64,000 bases of DNA from Metopolophium dirhodum (GCF_019925205.1 NC_083560.1:121183062-121247061), one strand, 5' to 3'; positions 48,788-60,161 are shown, counted from the first letter of the stretch. The notes: generated by a model from the sequence alone, not told the origin. Numbers and translations are program-made.

Positions 48788-51700
48788 CAAAGCTGGGCAC
48801 TAACTAGTTAGAAAGTTAAAATTAAGTTAGAAAGTTACTTTTTAAGTAACTTTCTAACTTAACTAGTTAGTTTTAAATCATATTAACTTTGTAACTTAAC
48901 TAGTTGAATTTAATGTGTAAAATAGTCTTATCTAACTCGTTAGAAAAAAAAGTAACTAGTTATTATTATAATTTTTTTTTCATTCCAAAATTCCAAAAGC
49001 TGTTCATTAATCATAACATTACGGCTAGGTTATATAGATTATTGGCTCATATAATATATAATATTATTAAATATTAGTATTTACTATTTATAATAATGTA
49101 CGCACAGAAACCACGGTTTTTCCGCGTAGTCTGTAGAATGTAGATATCTACTAGATGTCTAGATATAAATAGTATCTATACGGGTGGCTTAACCAATTAG
49201 TATAGACACAATATCGTATAAAATCGTATAATATCAAATAATATTTACGACTGTCGCGACGCGCGATTATTCTAGAATCCTACACACATGCACATGACGA
49301 CTGAGAACCAAGACACTTTTGTGACACTTTACGATCGTGATTCATACGCGCTGTTGCCTGTTGTTGTTTTCTTTTTTTAAACAGTTTTCAGTACCAATAC
49401 GTCTCGTGCCTACTTTCGTTGTTGTGCAAATTGTTCATTATAAAATTGAAATGAGTGTTATCGTTGCTGATTCGGCTGTTGCCGATAGTAATTATAATTT
49501 AAAATGGCCACAGTTACAACAGTTTTTTGAACAACAAGGAAAGATTGAGGATAAAAATATTGAATTTAAATGTGTATTATGTAAACCTAAACATAAAACA
49601 TTATCCACTTCAAGTACATCGTATTCAAACTTGAGAGCACATATTAAGGTAAATTTAATCTTGGAATATATTTAATTATTTTTAATAAATAAATTTTTTT
49701 CTTCTACTTACTGGCATGGTTGTATGGTTATTATTTGTCCAATTAAAGTATACATTTGCTGATTATTATTTAAAAAAATTAATAACATATACTTGAAAAA
49801 TGAATAAATAATCACCCGCCTACCAGCAAATTAGTTACTATGACTAGATATGGCCTAAGCTATTTAGCCATTAAAATAAAAGGTGGTTCTTTATTATTTT
49901 TGTTAATGGTTAAATCTGAAAAATTACTAATTAATAATTATAGATTATATATTTATACTTGTCATTGTTTGATTTTTTTAGAGTACACATAAATCTATGT
50001 TAGATAAGTTTAATGATATGGTTAAAAAAAGATCACTTAATCAAGATAAACCGAGTACATTGAAACAATTAAATTTACATGAATTTAAAAAACAAAAAAC
50101 TAAGTTGTCTCAAGCTACTTTTGATAGAGCCAACATGGAATTAATAATTAGTACGGTGTCCCCTTTTTCATTCATTGAACATCCTGCATTCCTCAAATAT
50201 ACTAATACTGTGGCACAAATGGTACCAGTATCTAGAAGAACATTGATGAGAAATATTAATTCAAGTTTTGAAGAAATGAAAAATTCAATTATCAAAAAGT
50301 TTAATGATTTGGAATATGTATGTGTTACTGCAGATTGCTGGACTGCATTCAGAAGGTAAATGTTTTAGTACATATAAAAATATTTCCTGTTTGATTTATC
50401 AGCTTTTTCTCTAGTTTTTACTATATTAATGCAACAGTTTTAAATAAAATTACTTTTTAATAATACCTACCTACCAGTCCTATCATCATGTCTTTTTTCA
50501 ACTACTTAGGTACCTTCGTATTATAATATATATATATTTTAAATTAATCACAATCTATTCAAACTATTCACAAATCATTGTTACTTACACACTTCTAATG
50601 CTTGTAATTTATTTTATTTCATTATTTGGTAGGTCTTATATGGGCTTTACTGCACACTGGATTGATCCATTCACCTTTGAACGCAAGTCGAATGCCATTG
50701 CTTGTAGGCGTATAATTGGTAAACATACATATGATGTTCTAGCTGATATGATTGAACTTGTGTTGAATGAATACAAAATAAATACAAAAGTAACCTATAT
50801 GGTTACAGATAATGCATCAAACTTTGCTAAGGCATTCAGGTATAATAAATATTTATTATTAAAAGAATAAAAGAAGAGAATCGGCTAACCATTTGTATTA
50901 TTTGGTATTTTAATTTTTAAACAAATAGTGAACTGACATCTTCTAAATATTGTATTGTGAGACAATTGTTTTACTCATACCTACTTAAAGTAGTATTTTT
51001 CTTTTTACATGCCTACTTACTTATATCATAATTACAATTACAATTTTTTCATTAGACTTTATAGCACTACTGAAGATGAAATAGAAACTCCAGAAAATGA
51101 TTCACTTATATATTCAACGGATATTTTTGAAATTTTAAGTGAAGGGGAAGAAAGACATTTTAGGCTGCCTAAACAACTGCGCTGTGCTTCGCATACATTC
51201 AATTTGCTGGCCACGAATGATGTGAATAAATTACAAATCAAAGATGGACCATATAAAACATTAAGTAGAAGGGCTTTTGGAAAGTGTAATGCACTTTTCA
51301 ATAAACAAAATAATGAATATTCAAACTCTTCTCCTAAACTACCATTAAACACATTTTCTGAAGAAATACAAAAATTATATATTAAGTATAATACAAGTAT
51401 TCCCTCTAGTGCTCACGTCGAGAGACTTTTTAGTGCAGGAGGCCAATTGTTCGATGAAAGGCGTGGATCTATGTCCGATGATACTTTTGAAATGTCACTT
51501 CTGTTAAAATTTAACAAATATTTTGAATAAAATATACTAGCATATAGTCATATAAATTATATTATGTATTATTATTAAATATTAACTTATTATTTACATT
51601 TTAACAAAAAATTTTTTTAATTTTTATAAACTAACTTCTAACTTCTACTCTAACTTAGTTACTATTTTCACCAAACTAACTTCTAACTAACTAAGTTAGA

Positions 51701-51808
51701 AATTTTTACAGTTTCAGAAACTAACTTATATTCTAACTTAGTTAGTTTTTTTATTGAAGTAACTTAACTTCAACTAGTTGAAAAAAATGACTAACTTGCC
51801 CAGCTTTG
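48788..51808 (+). mobile_element. hAT transposon copy 1, 3,021 bp, very recent, internally deleted
   Basis: Ends are CAAAGCTGGGCA and its complement TTGCCCAGCTTTG. TCGGGAGG flanks both sides (48,780-48,787 and 51,809-51,816), a perfect 8-bp target duplication. Both ends carry dense subterminal repeats of AACTAGTTAG, GTTAGAAAG and TAACTTAG, including a palindrome around 48,815-48,860. It encodes a four-exon transposase derivative (next entry). The element at 53,993-57,012 is almost identical: I see only a one-base deletion (AAAATCG near 49,222 versus AAATCG) and one A/G change near 51,541. Two insertions with different target duplications show movement, not duplication of the region. Confidence 0.95.
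49451..51530 (+). CDS. hAT transposase derivative, copy 1 (join 49,451-49,648; 49,982-50,355; 50,633-50,839; 51,056-51,530)
   Basis: Four exons with GT/AG borders and matching phases give 417 residues from the ATG at 49,451; an earlier in-frame ATG at 49,337 would add a hydrophobic leader unlike the family. The stop overlaps an AATAAA signal. Domains in order: a BED-type zinc finger (C41, C44, H64, H69, the last two split across the first intron), the start of the RNase H-like fold with the first catalytic Asp at D184 (VTADCWTAF), the second at D250 (VTDNASNFAKAF), a CASHTFNLL segment, then directly the C-terminal dimerisation domain (SSAHVERLFSAGG). In full-length hAT enzymes several hundred residues, including the long insertion domain and the catalytic Glu, lie between those last two; here they are missing, in frame. 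The protein should bind DNA and dimerise but not cut. It might act as an inhibitor (inference). Confidence 0.85.
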
Positions 51809-51816
51809 TCGGGAGG

Positions 51817-52417
51817 AAACAATCAATGTTCAAATGTTTAGAAAACAACAGCTATTACAATTTAAAATAAAATATTAGCTATTATTATAATAATATATTG
51901 AGGTATCTATTACATTTGTGAGTATTTAAATACCACGACCATACTAGCCCTTGGTAGTCTTATACTGTACAACATTATTATTTTGTTAACTTGAATATAA
52001 TAATTCAGATGTAACTGCAGCAGGTAACCCTATAAAATAAATAACATTTTTCTAAATAATATTTTATTTACCACACAGCTAAGTCATGCTGTTAGTTACC
52101 AGTACATATGTACGATTGTTGATTTTTATTTATTATTTTCCAGTTACAATTATTGTTGATATAATATTATATTACATAAATTATATATAGAATTGATATA
52201 TTTATTAAGTTGTATTAAAATACATTTAGAAAATAGGAATTTAGCACACTCGCAAAATGAGCTTTCCTAATCTTTTTCTAATTAAAATTATCGTTTATTA
52301 TTATAGACTATAGTCATATTATTGAAATGCACTGAATAATATTATATAAACTATTGACAAATGTTATTAATAACCTGGTTGTGTGTGTGGATCCTCAACA
52401 TCTTTGAATAGCGCTCT
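51817..52417. other. Intergenic, nothing recognised
   Basis: AT-rich; begins with the right target duplication TCGGGAGG of hAT copy 1 (51,809-51,816) just before it. No coding region. Confidence 0.45.
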
Positions 52418-52642
52418 TTATACTGGCGATTCTTCATCGTATGTTGTCTCAAATGTTTTATCTACATTCCATTTATCAGTAGTAGAAGAATGTGGAACTA
52501 TTGTTGTATGACACTGTTCTGGTGAATCAACAGCATGATTTAATATTTTCCAGTTGTCTTTGGTCAAATATATTTCCTTTACTACCTTTGATGGAGTGTC
52601 AATAACAATGTCATTGTCATCACTAGTAGGTAACTGATACAG
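52418..52642 (-). CDS. Exon-like open frame of unknown identity
   Basis: After an acceptor-like ATATGTAAG, the minus strand stays open from CTG TAT CAG at 52,642 to a TAA ending at 52,418. Composition looks coding (LPTSDDNDIVIDTPSKVVKE, then KWNVDKTFETTYDEESPV): acidic, Thr/Ser-rich, no low-complexity bias. The longer frame to 52,684 adds only a poly-Ile run. No homologue recognised; could be the last exon of a minus-strand gene or a relic. Confidence 0.35.
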   Translation of the reverse strand: MYQLPTSDDNDIVIDTPSKVVKEIYLTKDNWKILNHAVDSPEQCHTTIVPHSSTTDKWNVDKTFETTYDEESPV

Positions 52643-52834
52643 CTTACATATAATTATAATAATTATCAAAATAGCATTTCCCAAATTATAGAAATGTATT
52701 ACTATAAAAAATGTATTTTTATGTTACAGCTACCACTGTATTTTGTGATGTAAATTGTACAACACCCCAAAGTTCCATCTATTAAGTAATATTAAATATT
52801 ATTATTTACTTTATAGGTATGACAATATTATAAT

Positions 52835-53992
52835 CTTTATCTATTAAATAGTATTTAAATCATAAAAAAATGAATTTATTATAACTAATTAATTCAAACA
52901 TAAACAATTAAAGTATTAATATGTATAGCAAATTTAAGTGTTTTCTGTAAGTAAATTGATCAAATAATATAATAACTAAGATATTATTTTCTTTTCTAGA
53001 CCTATCATACAAACAATTGGTATTTAGAATTATACTAAATCAACACATTTACAAAACAACGTGTCTAACAGAATAAAAATAATAATAAACACTCTAATTG
53101 AATTATTTATACCTAGAATTGAAAATCGGTTATATTTTATAATTATTCTTCTACTGCTGAGTGAATAATTGGCATGGATATAATCTTTCCACCGTGTTTT
53201 AAAATCATAATTTTTTTTTTATATCATAAATTTCCCAATAATGGATGTTTCTAGAAAGATTTTTTAATTCAAATATAACCAACAATGAGGAATATAATGG
53301 TTTCATGTAATATGGTAATAAAGTCTTAAAAAATTTTCCTATTAATTGGTAGATGATTATTTATGGGATAATGATTTTGAAGTTGATACCATGATTCATG
53401 AACTACCTACCTACCCAATGAGCAGTAAGTTCATATTTGAAAGCTGATACAATATTTGTTTATAAACAAATCAATGAACCACTGGCCAACATCTTAGTCA
53501 GGAGAATGAAAAGTGGACACCGGTGATATGCAACCTTTTTAATCTTTGGAAAGCAGGGATACTAAAAATCATACACAACATCATTCTATAATACATTTGT
53601 ATTAGGTAAGTATATTTAAATCTAATATTTCAAAATGCGTGCTATGCGAAACCATCTCAGAAATTCACCACCAGAAGTGTGCGCAACAGCGGCCAGATTT
53701 CATTTTCCCGACTATAGTGACAGTTAGTTTCATTGTAATAAAATTCATATTTTTTTACATTTTCACATATTTTTCTTAAAACACAGCTACAACTGCTGTG
53801 CAGATAAAAAGAAAATAGTTCTCTTAAGCTGTACTGCTAACCAAATAAATAACATTAATCTATTCACCAAGATGGAACACAAAATGCTATTTTATGCGAT
53901 TTTATAAGTTTATTAATTTTTTTGTACATATTTAATATTACTAATTCTATAAACTCTAACTTAACAGAAAACTGACATCAATTGATGATTTA
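52835..53992. repeat. Left partner of a diverged local duplication
   Basis: 52,835-52,935 (AGTATTTAAATCATAAAAAA onward) and about 53,605-53,992 (TTTCAAAATGCGTGCTA, CAACAGCGGCCAGATTTCAT, CCCGACTATAGTGACAGTTA) match 57,692-57,792 and 57,790-58,190. The left partner contains an extra 700 bases between the two blocks, with an inverted piece (AGGAGAATGAAAAGTGGAC at 53,500) of the CCACTTTTCATTCTCC found at 57,870, suggesting a MITE. The second hAT copy is inserted at its end. Confidence 0.65.
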
Positions 53993-56900
53993 CAAAGCTG
54001 GGCACTAACTAGTTAGAAAGTTAAAATTAAGTTAGAAAGTTACTTTTTAAGTAACTTTCTAACTTAACTAGTTAGTTTTAAATCATATTAACTTTGTAAC
54101 TTAACTAGTTGAATTTAATGTGTAAAATAGTCTTATCTAACTCGTTAGAAAAAAAAGTAACTAGTTATTATTATAATTTTTTTTTCATTCCAAAATTCCA
54201 AAAGCTGTTCATTAATCATAACATTACGGCTAGGTTATATAGATTATTGGCTCATATAATATATAATATTATTAAATATTAGTATTTACTATTTATAATA
54301 ATGTACGCACAGAAACCACGGTTTTTCCGCGTAGTCTGTAGAATGTAGATATCTACTAGATGTCTAGATATAAATAGTATCTATACGGGTGGCTTAACCA
54401 ATTAGTATAGACACAATATCGTATAAATCGTATAATATCAAATAATATTTACGACTGTCGCGACGCGCGATTATTCTAGAATCCTACACACATGCACATG
54501 ACGACTGAGAACCAAGACACTTTTGTGACACTTTACGATCGTGATTCATACGCGCTGTTGCCTGTTGTTGTTTTCTTTTTTTAAACAGTTTTCAGTACCA
54601 ATACGTCTCGTGCCTACTTTCGTTGTTGTGCAAATTGTTCATTATAAAATTGAAATGAGTGTTATCGTTGCTGATTCGGCTGTTGCCGATAGTAATTATA
54701 ATTTAAAATGGCCACAGTTACAACAGTTTTTTGAACAACAAGGAAAGATTGAGGATAAAAATATTGAATTTAAATGTGTATTATGTAAACCTAAACATAA
54801 AACATTATCCACTTCAAGTACATCGTATTCAAACTTGAGAGCACATATTAAGGTAAATTTAATCTTGGAATATATTTAATTATTTTTAATAAATAAATTT
54901 TTTTCTTCTACTTACTGGCATGGTTGTATGGTTATTATTTGTCCAATTAAAGTATACATTTGCTGATTATTATTTAAAAAAATTAATAACATATACTTGA
55001 AAAATGAATAAATAATCACCCGCCTACCAGCAAATTAGTTACTATGACTAGATATGGCCTAAGCTATTTAGCCATTAAAATAAAAGGTGGTTCTTTATTA
55101 TTTTTGTTAATGGTTAAATCTGAAAAATTACTAATTAATAATTATAGATTATATATTTATACTTGTCATTGTTTGATTTTTTTAGAGTACACATAAATCT
55201 ATGTTAGATAAGTTTAATGATATGGTTAAAAAAAGATCACTTAATCAAGATAAACCGAGTACATTGAAACAATTAAATTTACATGAATTTAAAAAACAAA
55301 AAACTAAGTTGTCTCAAGCTACTTTTGATAGAGCCAACATGGAATTAATAATTAGTACGGTGTCCCCTTTTTCATTCATTGAACATCCTGCATTCCTCAA
55401 ATATACTAATACTGTGGCACAAATGGTACCAGTATCTAGAAGAACATTGATGAGAAATATTAATTCAAGTTTTGAAGAAATGAAAAATTCAATTATCAAA
55501 AAGTTTAATGATTTGGAATATGTATGTGTTACTGCAGATTGCTGGACTGCATTCAGAAGGTAAATGTTTTAGTACATATAAAAATATTTCCTGTTTGATT
55601 TATCAGCTTTTTCTCTAGTTTTTACTATATTAATGCAACAGTTTTAAATAAAATTACTTTTTAATAATACCTACCTACCAGTCCTATCATCATGTCTTTT
55701 TTCAACTACTTAGGTACCTTCGTATTATAATATATATATATTTTAAATTAATCACAATCTATTCAAACTATTCACAAATCATTGTTACTTACACACTTCT
55801 AATGCTTGTAATTTATTTTATTTCATTATTTGGTAGGTCTTATATGGGCTTTACTGCACACTGGATTGATCCATTCACCTTTGAACGCAAGTCGAATGCC
55901 ATTGCTTGTAGGCGTATAATTGGTAAACATACATATGATGTTCTAGCTGATATGATTGAACTTGTGTTGAATGAATACAAAATAAATACAAAAGTAACCT
56001 ATATGGTTACAGATAATGCATCAAACTTTGCTAAGGCATTCAGGTATAATAAATATTTATTATTAAAAGAATAAAAGAAGAGAATCGGCTAACCATTTGT
56101 ATTATTTGGTATTTTAATTTTTAAACAAATAGTGAACTGACATCTTCTAAATATTGTATTGTGAGACAATTGTTTTACTCATACCTACTTAAAGTAGTAT
56201 TTTTCTTTTTACATGCCTACTTACTTATATCATAATTACAATTACAATTTTTTCATTAGACTTTATAGCACTACTGAAGATGAAATAGAAACTCCAGAAA
56301 ATGATTCACTTATATATTCAACGGATATTTTTGAAATTTTAAGTGAAGGGGAAGAAAGACATTTTAGGCTGCCTAAACAACTGCGCTGTGCTTCGCATAC
56401 ATTCAATTTGCTGGCCACGAATGATGTGAATAAATTACAAATCAAAGATGGACCATATAAAACATTAAGTAGAAGGGCTTTTGGAAAGTGTAATGCACTT
56501 TTCAATAAACAAAATAATGAATATTCAAACTCTTCTCCTAAACTACCATTAAACACATTTTCTGAAGAAATACAAAAATTATATATTAAGTATAATACAA
56601 GTATTCCCTCTAGTGCTCACGTCGAGAGACTTTTTAGTGCAGGAGGCCAATTGTTCGATGAAAGGCGTGGATCTATGTCCGATGATACTTTTGAAATGTC
56701 ACTTCTGTTAAAATTTAACAAATATTTTGAATAAAATATACTGGCATATAGTCATATAAATTATATTATGTATTATTATTAAATATTAACTTATTATTTA
56801 CATTTTAACAAAAAATTTTTTTAATTTTTATAAACTAACTTCTAACTTCTACTCTAACTTAGTTACTATTTTCACCAAACTAACTTCTAACTAACTAAGT

Positions 56901-57012
56901 TAGAAATTTTTACAGTTTCAGAAACTAACTTATATTCTAACTTAGTTAGTTTTTTTATTGAAGTAACTTAACTTCAACTAGTTGAAAAAAATGACTAACT
57001 TGCCCAGCTTTG
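53993..57012 (+). mobile_element. hAT transposon copy 2, 3,020 bp, very recent, internally deleted
   Basis: Same ends and body as copy 1. ATGATTTA flanks both sides (53,985-53,992 and 57,013-57,020), a perfect 8-bp duplication different from that of copy 1. The related unoccupied site in the duplicated segment near 58,183 reads CAATTGGTGATTTATAAAAA, which is what remains if element and one duplication are removed, allowing one substitution. Confidence 0.95.
54655..56734 (+). CDS. hAT transposase derivative, copy 2 (join 54,655-54,852; 55,186-55,559; 55,837-56,043; 56,260-56,734)
   Basis: The predicted 417-residue protein is identical to that of copy 1, with the same exon borders shifted by 5,204 bases. 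The same deletion of the region between CASHTFNLL and the dimerisation domain is present, so the deletion happened before either insertion and the deleted form is the one that spread. BED finger, D184 and D250 are retained. Identity of both copies means neither has had time to decay. Confidence 0.85.
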
Positions 57013-57020
57013 ATGATTTA

Positions 57021-57288
57021 TAAAAAGTCTATCACAAAATGTTTCAATTTTTAGTCAAAAGTTTTATAATTATACTTTAAAAAGGGATTTTAATTTAAAT
57101 TAATTTTAAAAAAATAAAATAAAACTGTACTAGGTTATCAATTGCATTTTATCTAGAAATTAATATACACTTTTAGTAAAATATACACAATATTGTCGGT
57201 ACTACTTAATTCTTCACGTTTTCATTTTAAATAATATAAAAAAAATTAATTAAATAATGTTATTCAATTTATTTTTAAAAATATTAAA
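57021..57288. other. AT-rich flank, nothing recognised
   Basis: Its first 30 bases continue the duplicated segment (TATAAAAAGTCTATCACA); the remainder has no feature. Confidence 0.45.
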
Positions 57289-57516
57289 CTAATGAGTGGT
57301 ATAATTTAAATATAATATATTAGCATCATATTTTGGCGGACAGGTATATGGTTCTTTTGTAATTATACCAGATTGTTGTTTACTATTATTAAGAGTAGTA
57401 TAACGTTTAGTTGAATACATTTTTTTTGACATAAATTGTGCATCATCAGTTGAGGAAAAATCAGTAGTAACTGTAGCTTTGGCAGTCTTCATTTGAGCCA
57501 ATGCCAATGAATCTAT
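57289..57516 (-). CDS. Exon-like open frame, possible terminal exon of an unknown minus-strand gene
   Basis: Starts after ATATCATAG and is open to TAG at 57,291-57,289. It reads SLALAQMKTAKATVTTDF, later MSKKMYSTKRYTTLNNSKQ and EPYTCPPKYDANILYLNY. An upstream piece near 57,600 (CPARKLGNGSY before GTATGT) would join in frame and place an Asp at the junction. Composition looks coding, but no family is recognised, and the short exons could be relics. Confidence 0.35.
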   Translation of the reverse strand: MDSLALAQMKTAKATVTTDFSSTDDAQFMSKKMYSTKRYTTLNNSKQQSGIITKEPYTCPPKYDANILYLNYTTH

Positions 57517-57691
57517 GATATTAAGATTAAATTAATTTCACAAAAGTAAAACTGAAAATATTTAAGAAACATACCATAACTCCCATTTCCCAATTTTCTT
57601 GCTGGGCAGTAAAAAAATTATGTGGTGTTTGGTTTAAAATGATTTACTATAAATCATTTATCCAATTTCGGATTAGGCCATACACATTTAG

Positions 57692-58218
57692 ATCTTTACC
57701 TATTAAATATACGTAGTATTTAAATCATAAAAAATTAATTTATTATTACTAATTAATTCAAACATAAACAATTAAAGTATTGATATGTATAGATAAATCT
57801 AATATTTCAAAATGCGTGCTAGCGAAACTATCACAGAAATTTACCACCAAAAAGTGTGCGCAACAGCGTCCACTTTTCATTCTCCCGACTATAGTGACAG
57901 TTAGTTTCATTGTAATAAAATTCACAGTAAATTTTACAATATTTACAATAAACATATTGTATAAAATATAAAACATAATATTTAAAACACAACTACAACT
58001 GCTGTGTAGATAAAAAGAAAAAAATTCCTTTAAGCTGTACTGCTGAGCAAATAAATAACACGAATCTAGTTACCAAGATGGAACACAAAATATTTTGCTA
58101 TTTTATTAGTTTACTAATTTTTTTGTACATATTTAATATTACTAATTCTATAAACTCTAAATTGGCAGAAAACTGACATCAATTGGTGATTTATAAAAAG
58201 TCTATCACAGAATATTTT
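57692..58218. repeat. Right partner of the diverged local duplication
   Basis: Matches 52,835-52,935 and 53,605-53,992, and extends past the hAT insertion point to TATAAAAAGTCTATCACAGA, shared with 57,021-57,040. It ends about 15 bases before the stop codon of the SKP1-like gene. The facing open frames at 57,758-57,976 are shadows of the repeat. Confidence 0.65.
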
Positions 58219-58232
58219 TAGATACAAATTAA

Positions 58233-58721
58233 TTACTTTTCTTCACACCATTCATTCTCTTTACGTACTTTATCCTCCTCTGCAGCCGTAAAATCACTTT
58301 TGATGCTGAAGTTTGTCCTTATTTCCTCAGGTGTCTTACCCTTGATCATATTAGCGATTGTCTTGGAAGTTACATTTAACAAGCCTTTGATTCCCAAATA
58401 GTTGGCGGCCAATATGAGTTCAAACAGCGTACACTGATCCACCTTCAAGAAATCCATGTCCCAACTGCATATATCATCGGTGCGCTTTTCAAGTCCTTCG
58501 TCGTCTTCGGCCGGTGGTGGGTCGTCCTTGTGGTAGGTTGCCCACTGGATGACTTTCTTCAATATACCAGCTTTCACTTTAGGCAACGGTACGATCTTCT
58601 CGTCTTTCTCTTCCAAGCCCAAGTGTTCCACCATAGTTTTGATGGTCACCGAAGCTTTGGCGATCTCAAAGTCGACTTGAAACACTTTTCCATCCGAACT
58701 CTGTAGCTTTATCATAGGCAT
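58233..58721 (-). CDS. Skp1: SKP1-like SCF ubiquitin ligase adaptor, intronless
   Basis: SKP1 bridges Cullin-1 and F-box proteins in SCF E3 ubiquitin ligases. The frame is open for 162 residues, the usual length (about 163). The N-terminal BTB/POZ fold (MPMIKLQSSDGKVFQVDFEI) and C-terminal F-box-binding helices (KGKTPEEIRTNFSIKSDF, ending EWCEEK) are both complete. A Cys at 97 (VDQCTLFELI) replaces a Gly that is conserved in most SKP1s. The acidic loop PPPAEDDEGLEKRTDDI is present. The start at 58,721 matches the family start. There are no introns, so this may be a retrocopy, though no poly(A) tail or target duplication was found; insects often have several Skp genes. GC content is higher than the neighbours, consistent with a conserved coding sequence. 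Likely functional or recently so. Confidence 0.88.
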   Translation of the reverse strand: MPMIKLQSSDGKVFQVDFEIAKASVTIKTMVEHLGLEEKDEKIVPLPKVKAGILKKVIQWATYHKDDPPPAEDDEGLEKRTDDICSWDMDFLKVDQCTLFELILAANYLGIKGLLNVTSKTIANMIKGKTPEEIRTNFSIKSDFTAAEEDKVRKENEWCEEK

Positions 58722-59467
58722 CTTGTATTGATGTGATGCGTGAACAAGTGGGTCAAAATATACAGTCGAGAAAAACCAAAATAATTAAATAATGACAACT
58801 GACGAATTAAATATTGATATTTGATAAGATACAAGCTGAAAATTGTATTTTGTGTGTTCCTCGAATCAGTTAGATATTATATTATGATGTAACGTACCTA
58901 TAAACTATTAAGTACTCAAGTGGAAAGTGCTTAACGCAGGACGCTTACAGCCATGACAAAATGAACAGGTATGACAGCAATATTTTCATTATGACGATTT
59001 TCTGAGCAAATATGGCGTACTTTATGACCACTCTCATTGGTCGATAATTGATCACATGACTAGAGATAGGGATTCGGGATATCATGAATAAATAAAAAAA
59101 AAACTACAGTGCGTCCAACATGAATTGACCGGAAATGCTGATAGTCGACTCTGCACTCTGTTGTCGACACAGATATATAAAAATACTAGATTGAAGACTC
59201 CCTGTTCCGGTAGTCCGTAATTTTCCGGAAAATAAATTATCCAGGTTGATAAAAATCCGGAAATAAAAAGAACCGGAAAGTCAACGAGCGATTGCAGCGC
59301 CATCTCCTAGTATCTATCTTTTTCACTAGCTTCCTATGCTGCTCTATTACTATATACAGTCACTAAATTTTAGTTACTCAATTTTATCGCCACGATCGCT
59401 CGTTAACTTTCCGTAACAGATCTTGATCAAATGATAAAGGTTCGTTTCCAGTCCTGTATATCTTAGT
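58722..59467. other. Upstream region of the SKP1-like gene
   Basis: Putative 5' flank with no clear core promoter. TTTTCCGGAAAATAA at 59,221 is a short palindrome, and GACCGGAAATGCTGATAG at 59,129 has a partial inverted partner AACCGGAAAG at 59,271. The minus-strand open frame at 59,082-59,303 is not supported. Confidence 0.4.
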
Positions 59468-59896
59468 CCACGGTCTTAGAAGATAAGGTCGGACAACTAT
59501 ACATCATCAGCATTCCGCTTAGTGAGGTAAATCTATTTCAAAATTAAGCCGCTATACAATTGAGCGCTGCCCTTCAGACTTTTTTTGAGGTAATGGCATT
59601 ATAGTATTATAAAAGTTTAACATAACCTTCGACCATATAAACTAACTAGTTCGTTATAAACAACGTTTATATGTTCGGAGAAAATAATATAATAATAAAA
59701 TCCATAAAAATAACCCCGGATGCCATTTAAATATTGTTCTTAACCTCAAAATAAGTCTAACCGGCAGCGCTTTTGCGGCAACTTGGGAAACCGGCAGCGC
59801 TCAATCGTATAGCGGCCAAATTTTGAAATGGATTTGCCTCACTAAGCGGAATGCTGATAATGTATAGTTGTCCGACCTTATCTTCTAAGACCGTGG
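59468..59896. mobile_element. Fold-back MITE with about 110-bp near-identical arms
   Basis: Left arm (CCACGGTCTTAGAAGATAAG, then CATTCCGCTTAGTGAGG, then CAATTGAGCGCTGCC) and right arm are inverted copies with only a few differences. Between them a direct doublet CCGGCAGCGCT occurs at 59,760 and 59,790. No coding capacity; no clear target duplication. The close arm match indicates a recent insertion or recent conversion. Confidence 0.8.
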
Positions 59897-60161
59897 TCCT
59901 ATCCATTCTTATATTATCTATGGAAATACGACGTAAATATTAAATAAGTACCAGGACCAGAATTACTTGCTTACCTTCACAACTGGTAACAATAATGATA
60001 AGGCAACGATTTGATTAAAAGTCTTGTGATAAATAACAGCACATGTGAGAAGTGCTAAATCGCTAAATGCTGATGTATTATATTTTAAGACTACCTAGTG
60101 TTTTTTTGAATACTCAAGAATTAAAGTATACTAATAAACAAAATAATATTATCTGCTCAAT
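59897..60161. other. Short flank upstream of the DIMT1-like exon 1
   Basis: AT-rich; may include the former promoter of the DIMT1 locus. Nothing specific is visible. Confidence 0.4.

Noticed and set aside
57758..57976. Facing open frames as small genes
   Set aside because: They fall inside the duplicated non-coding segment, whose other copy does not keep them open.
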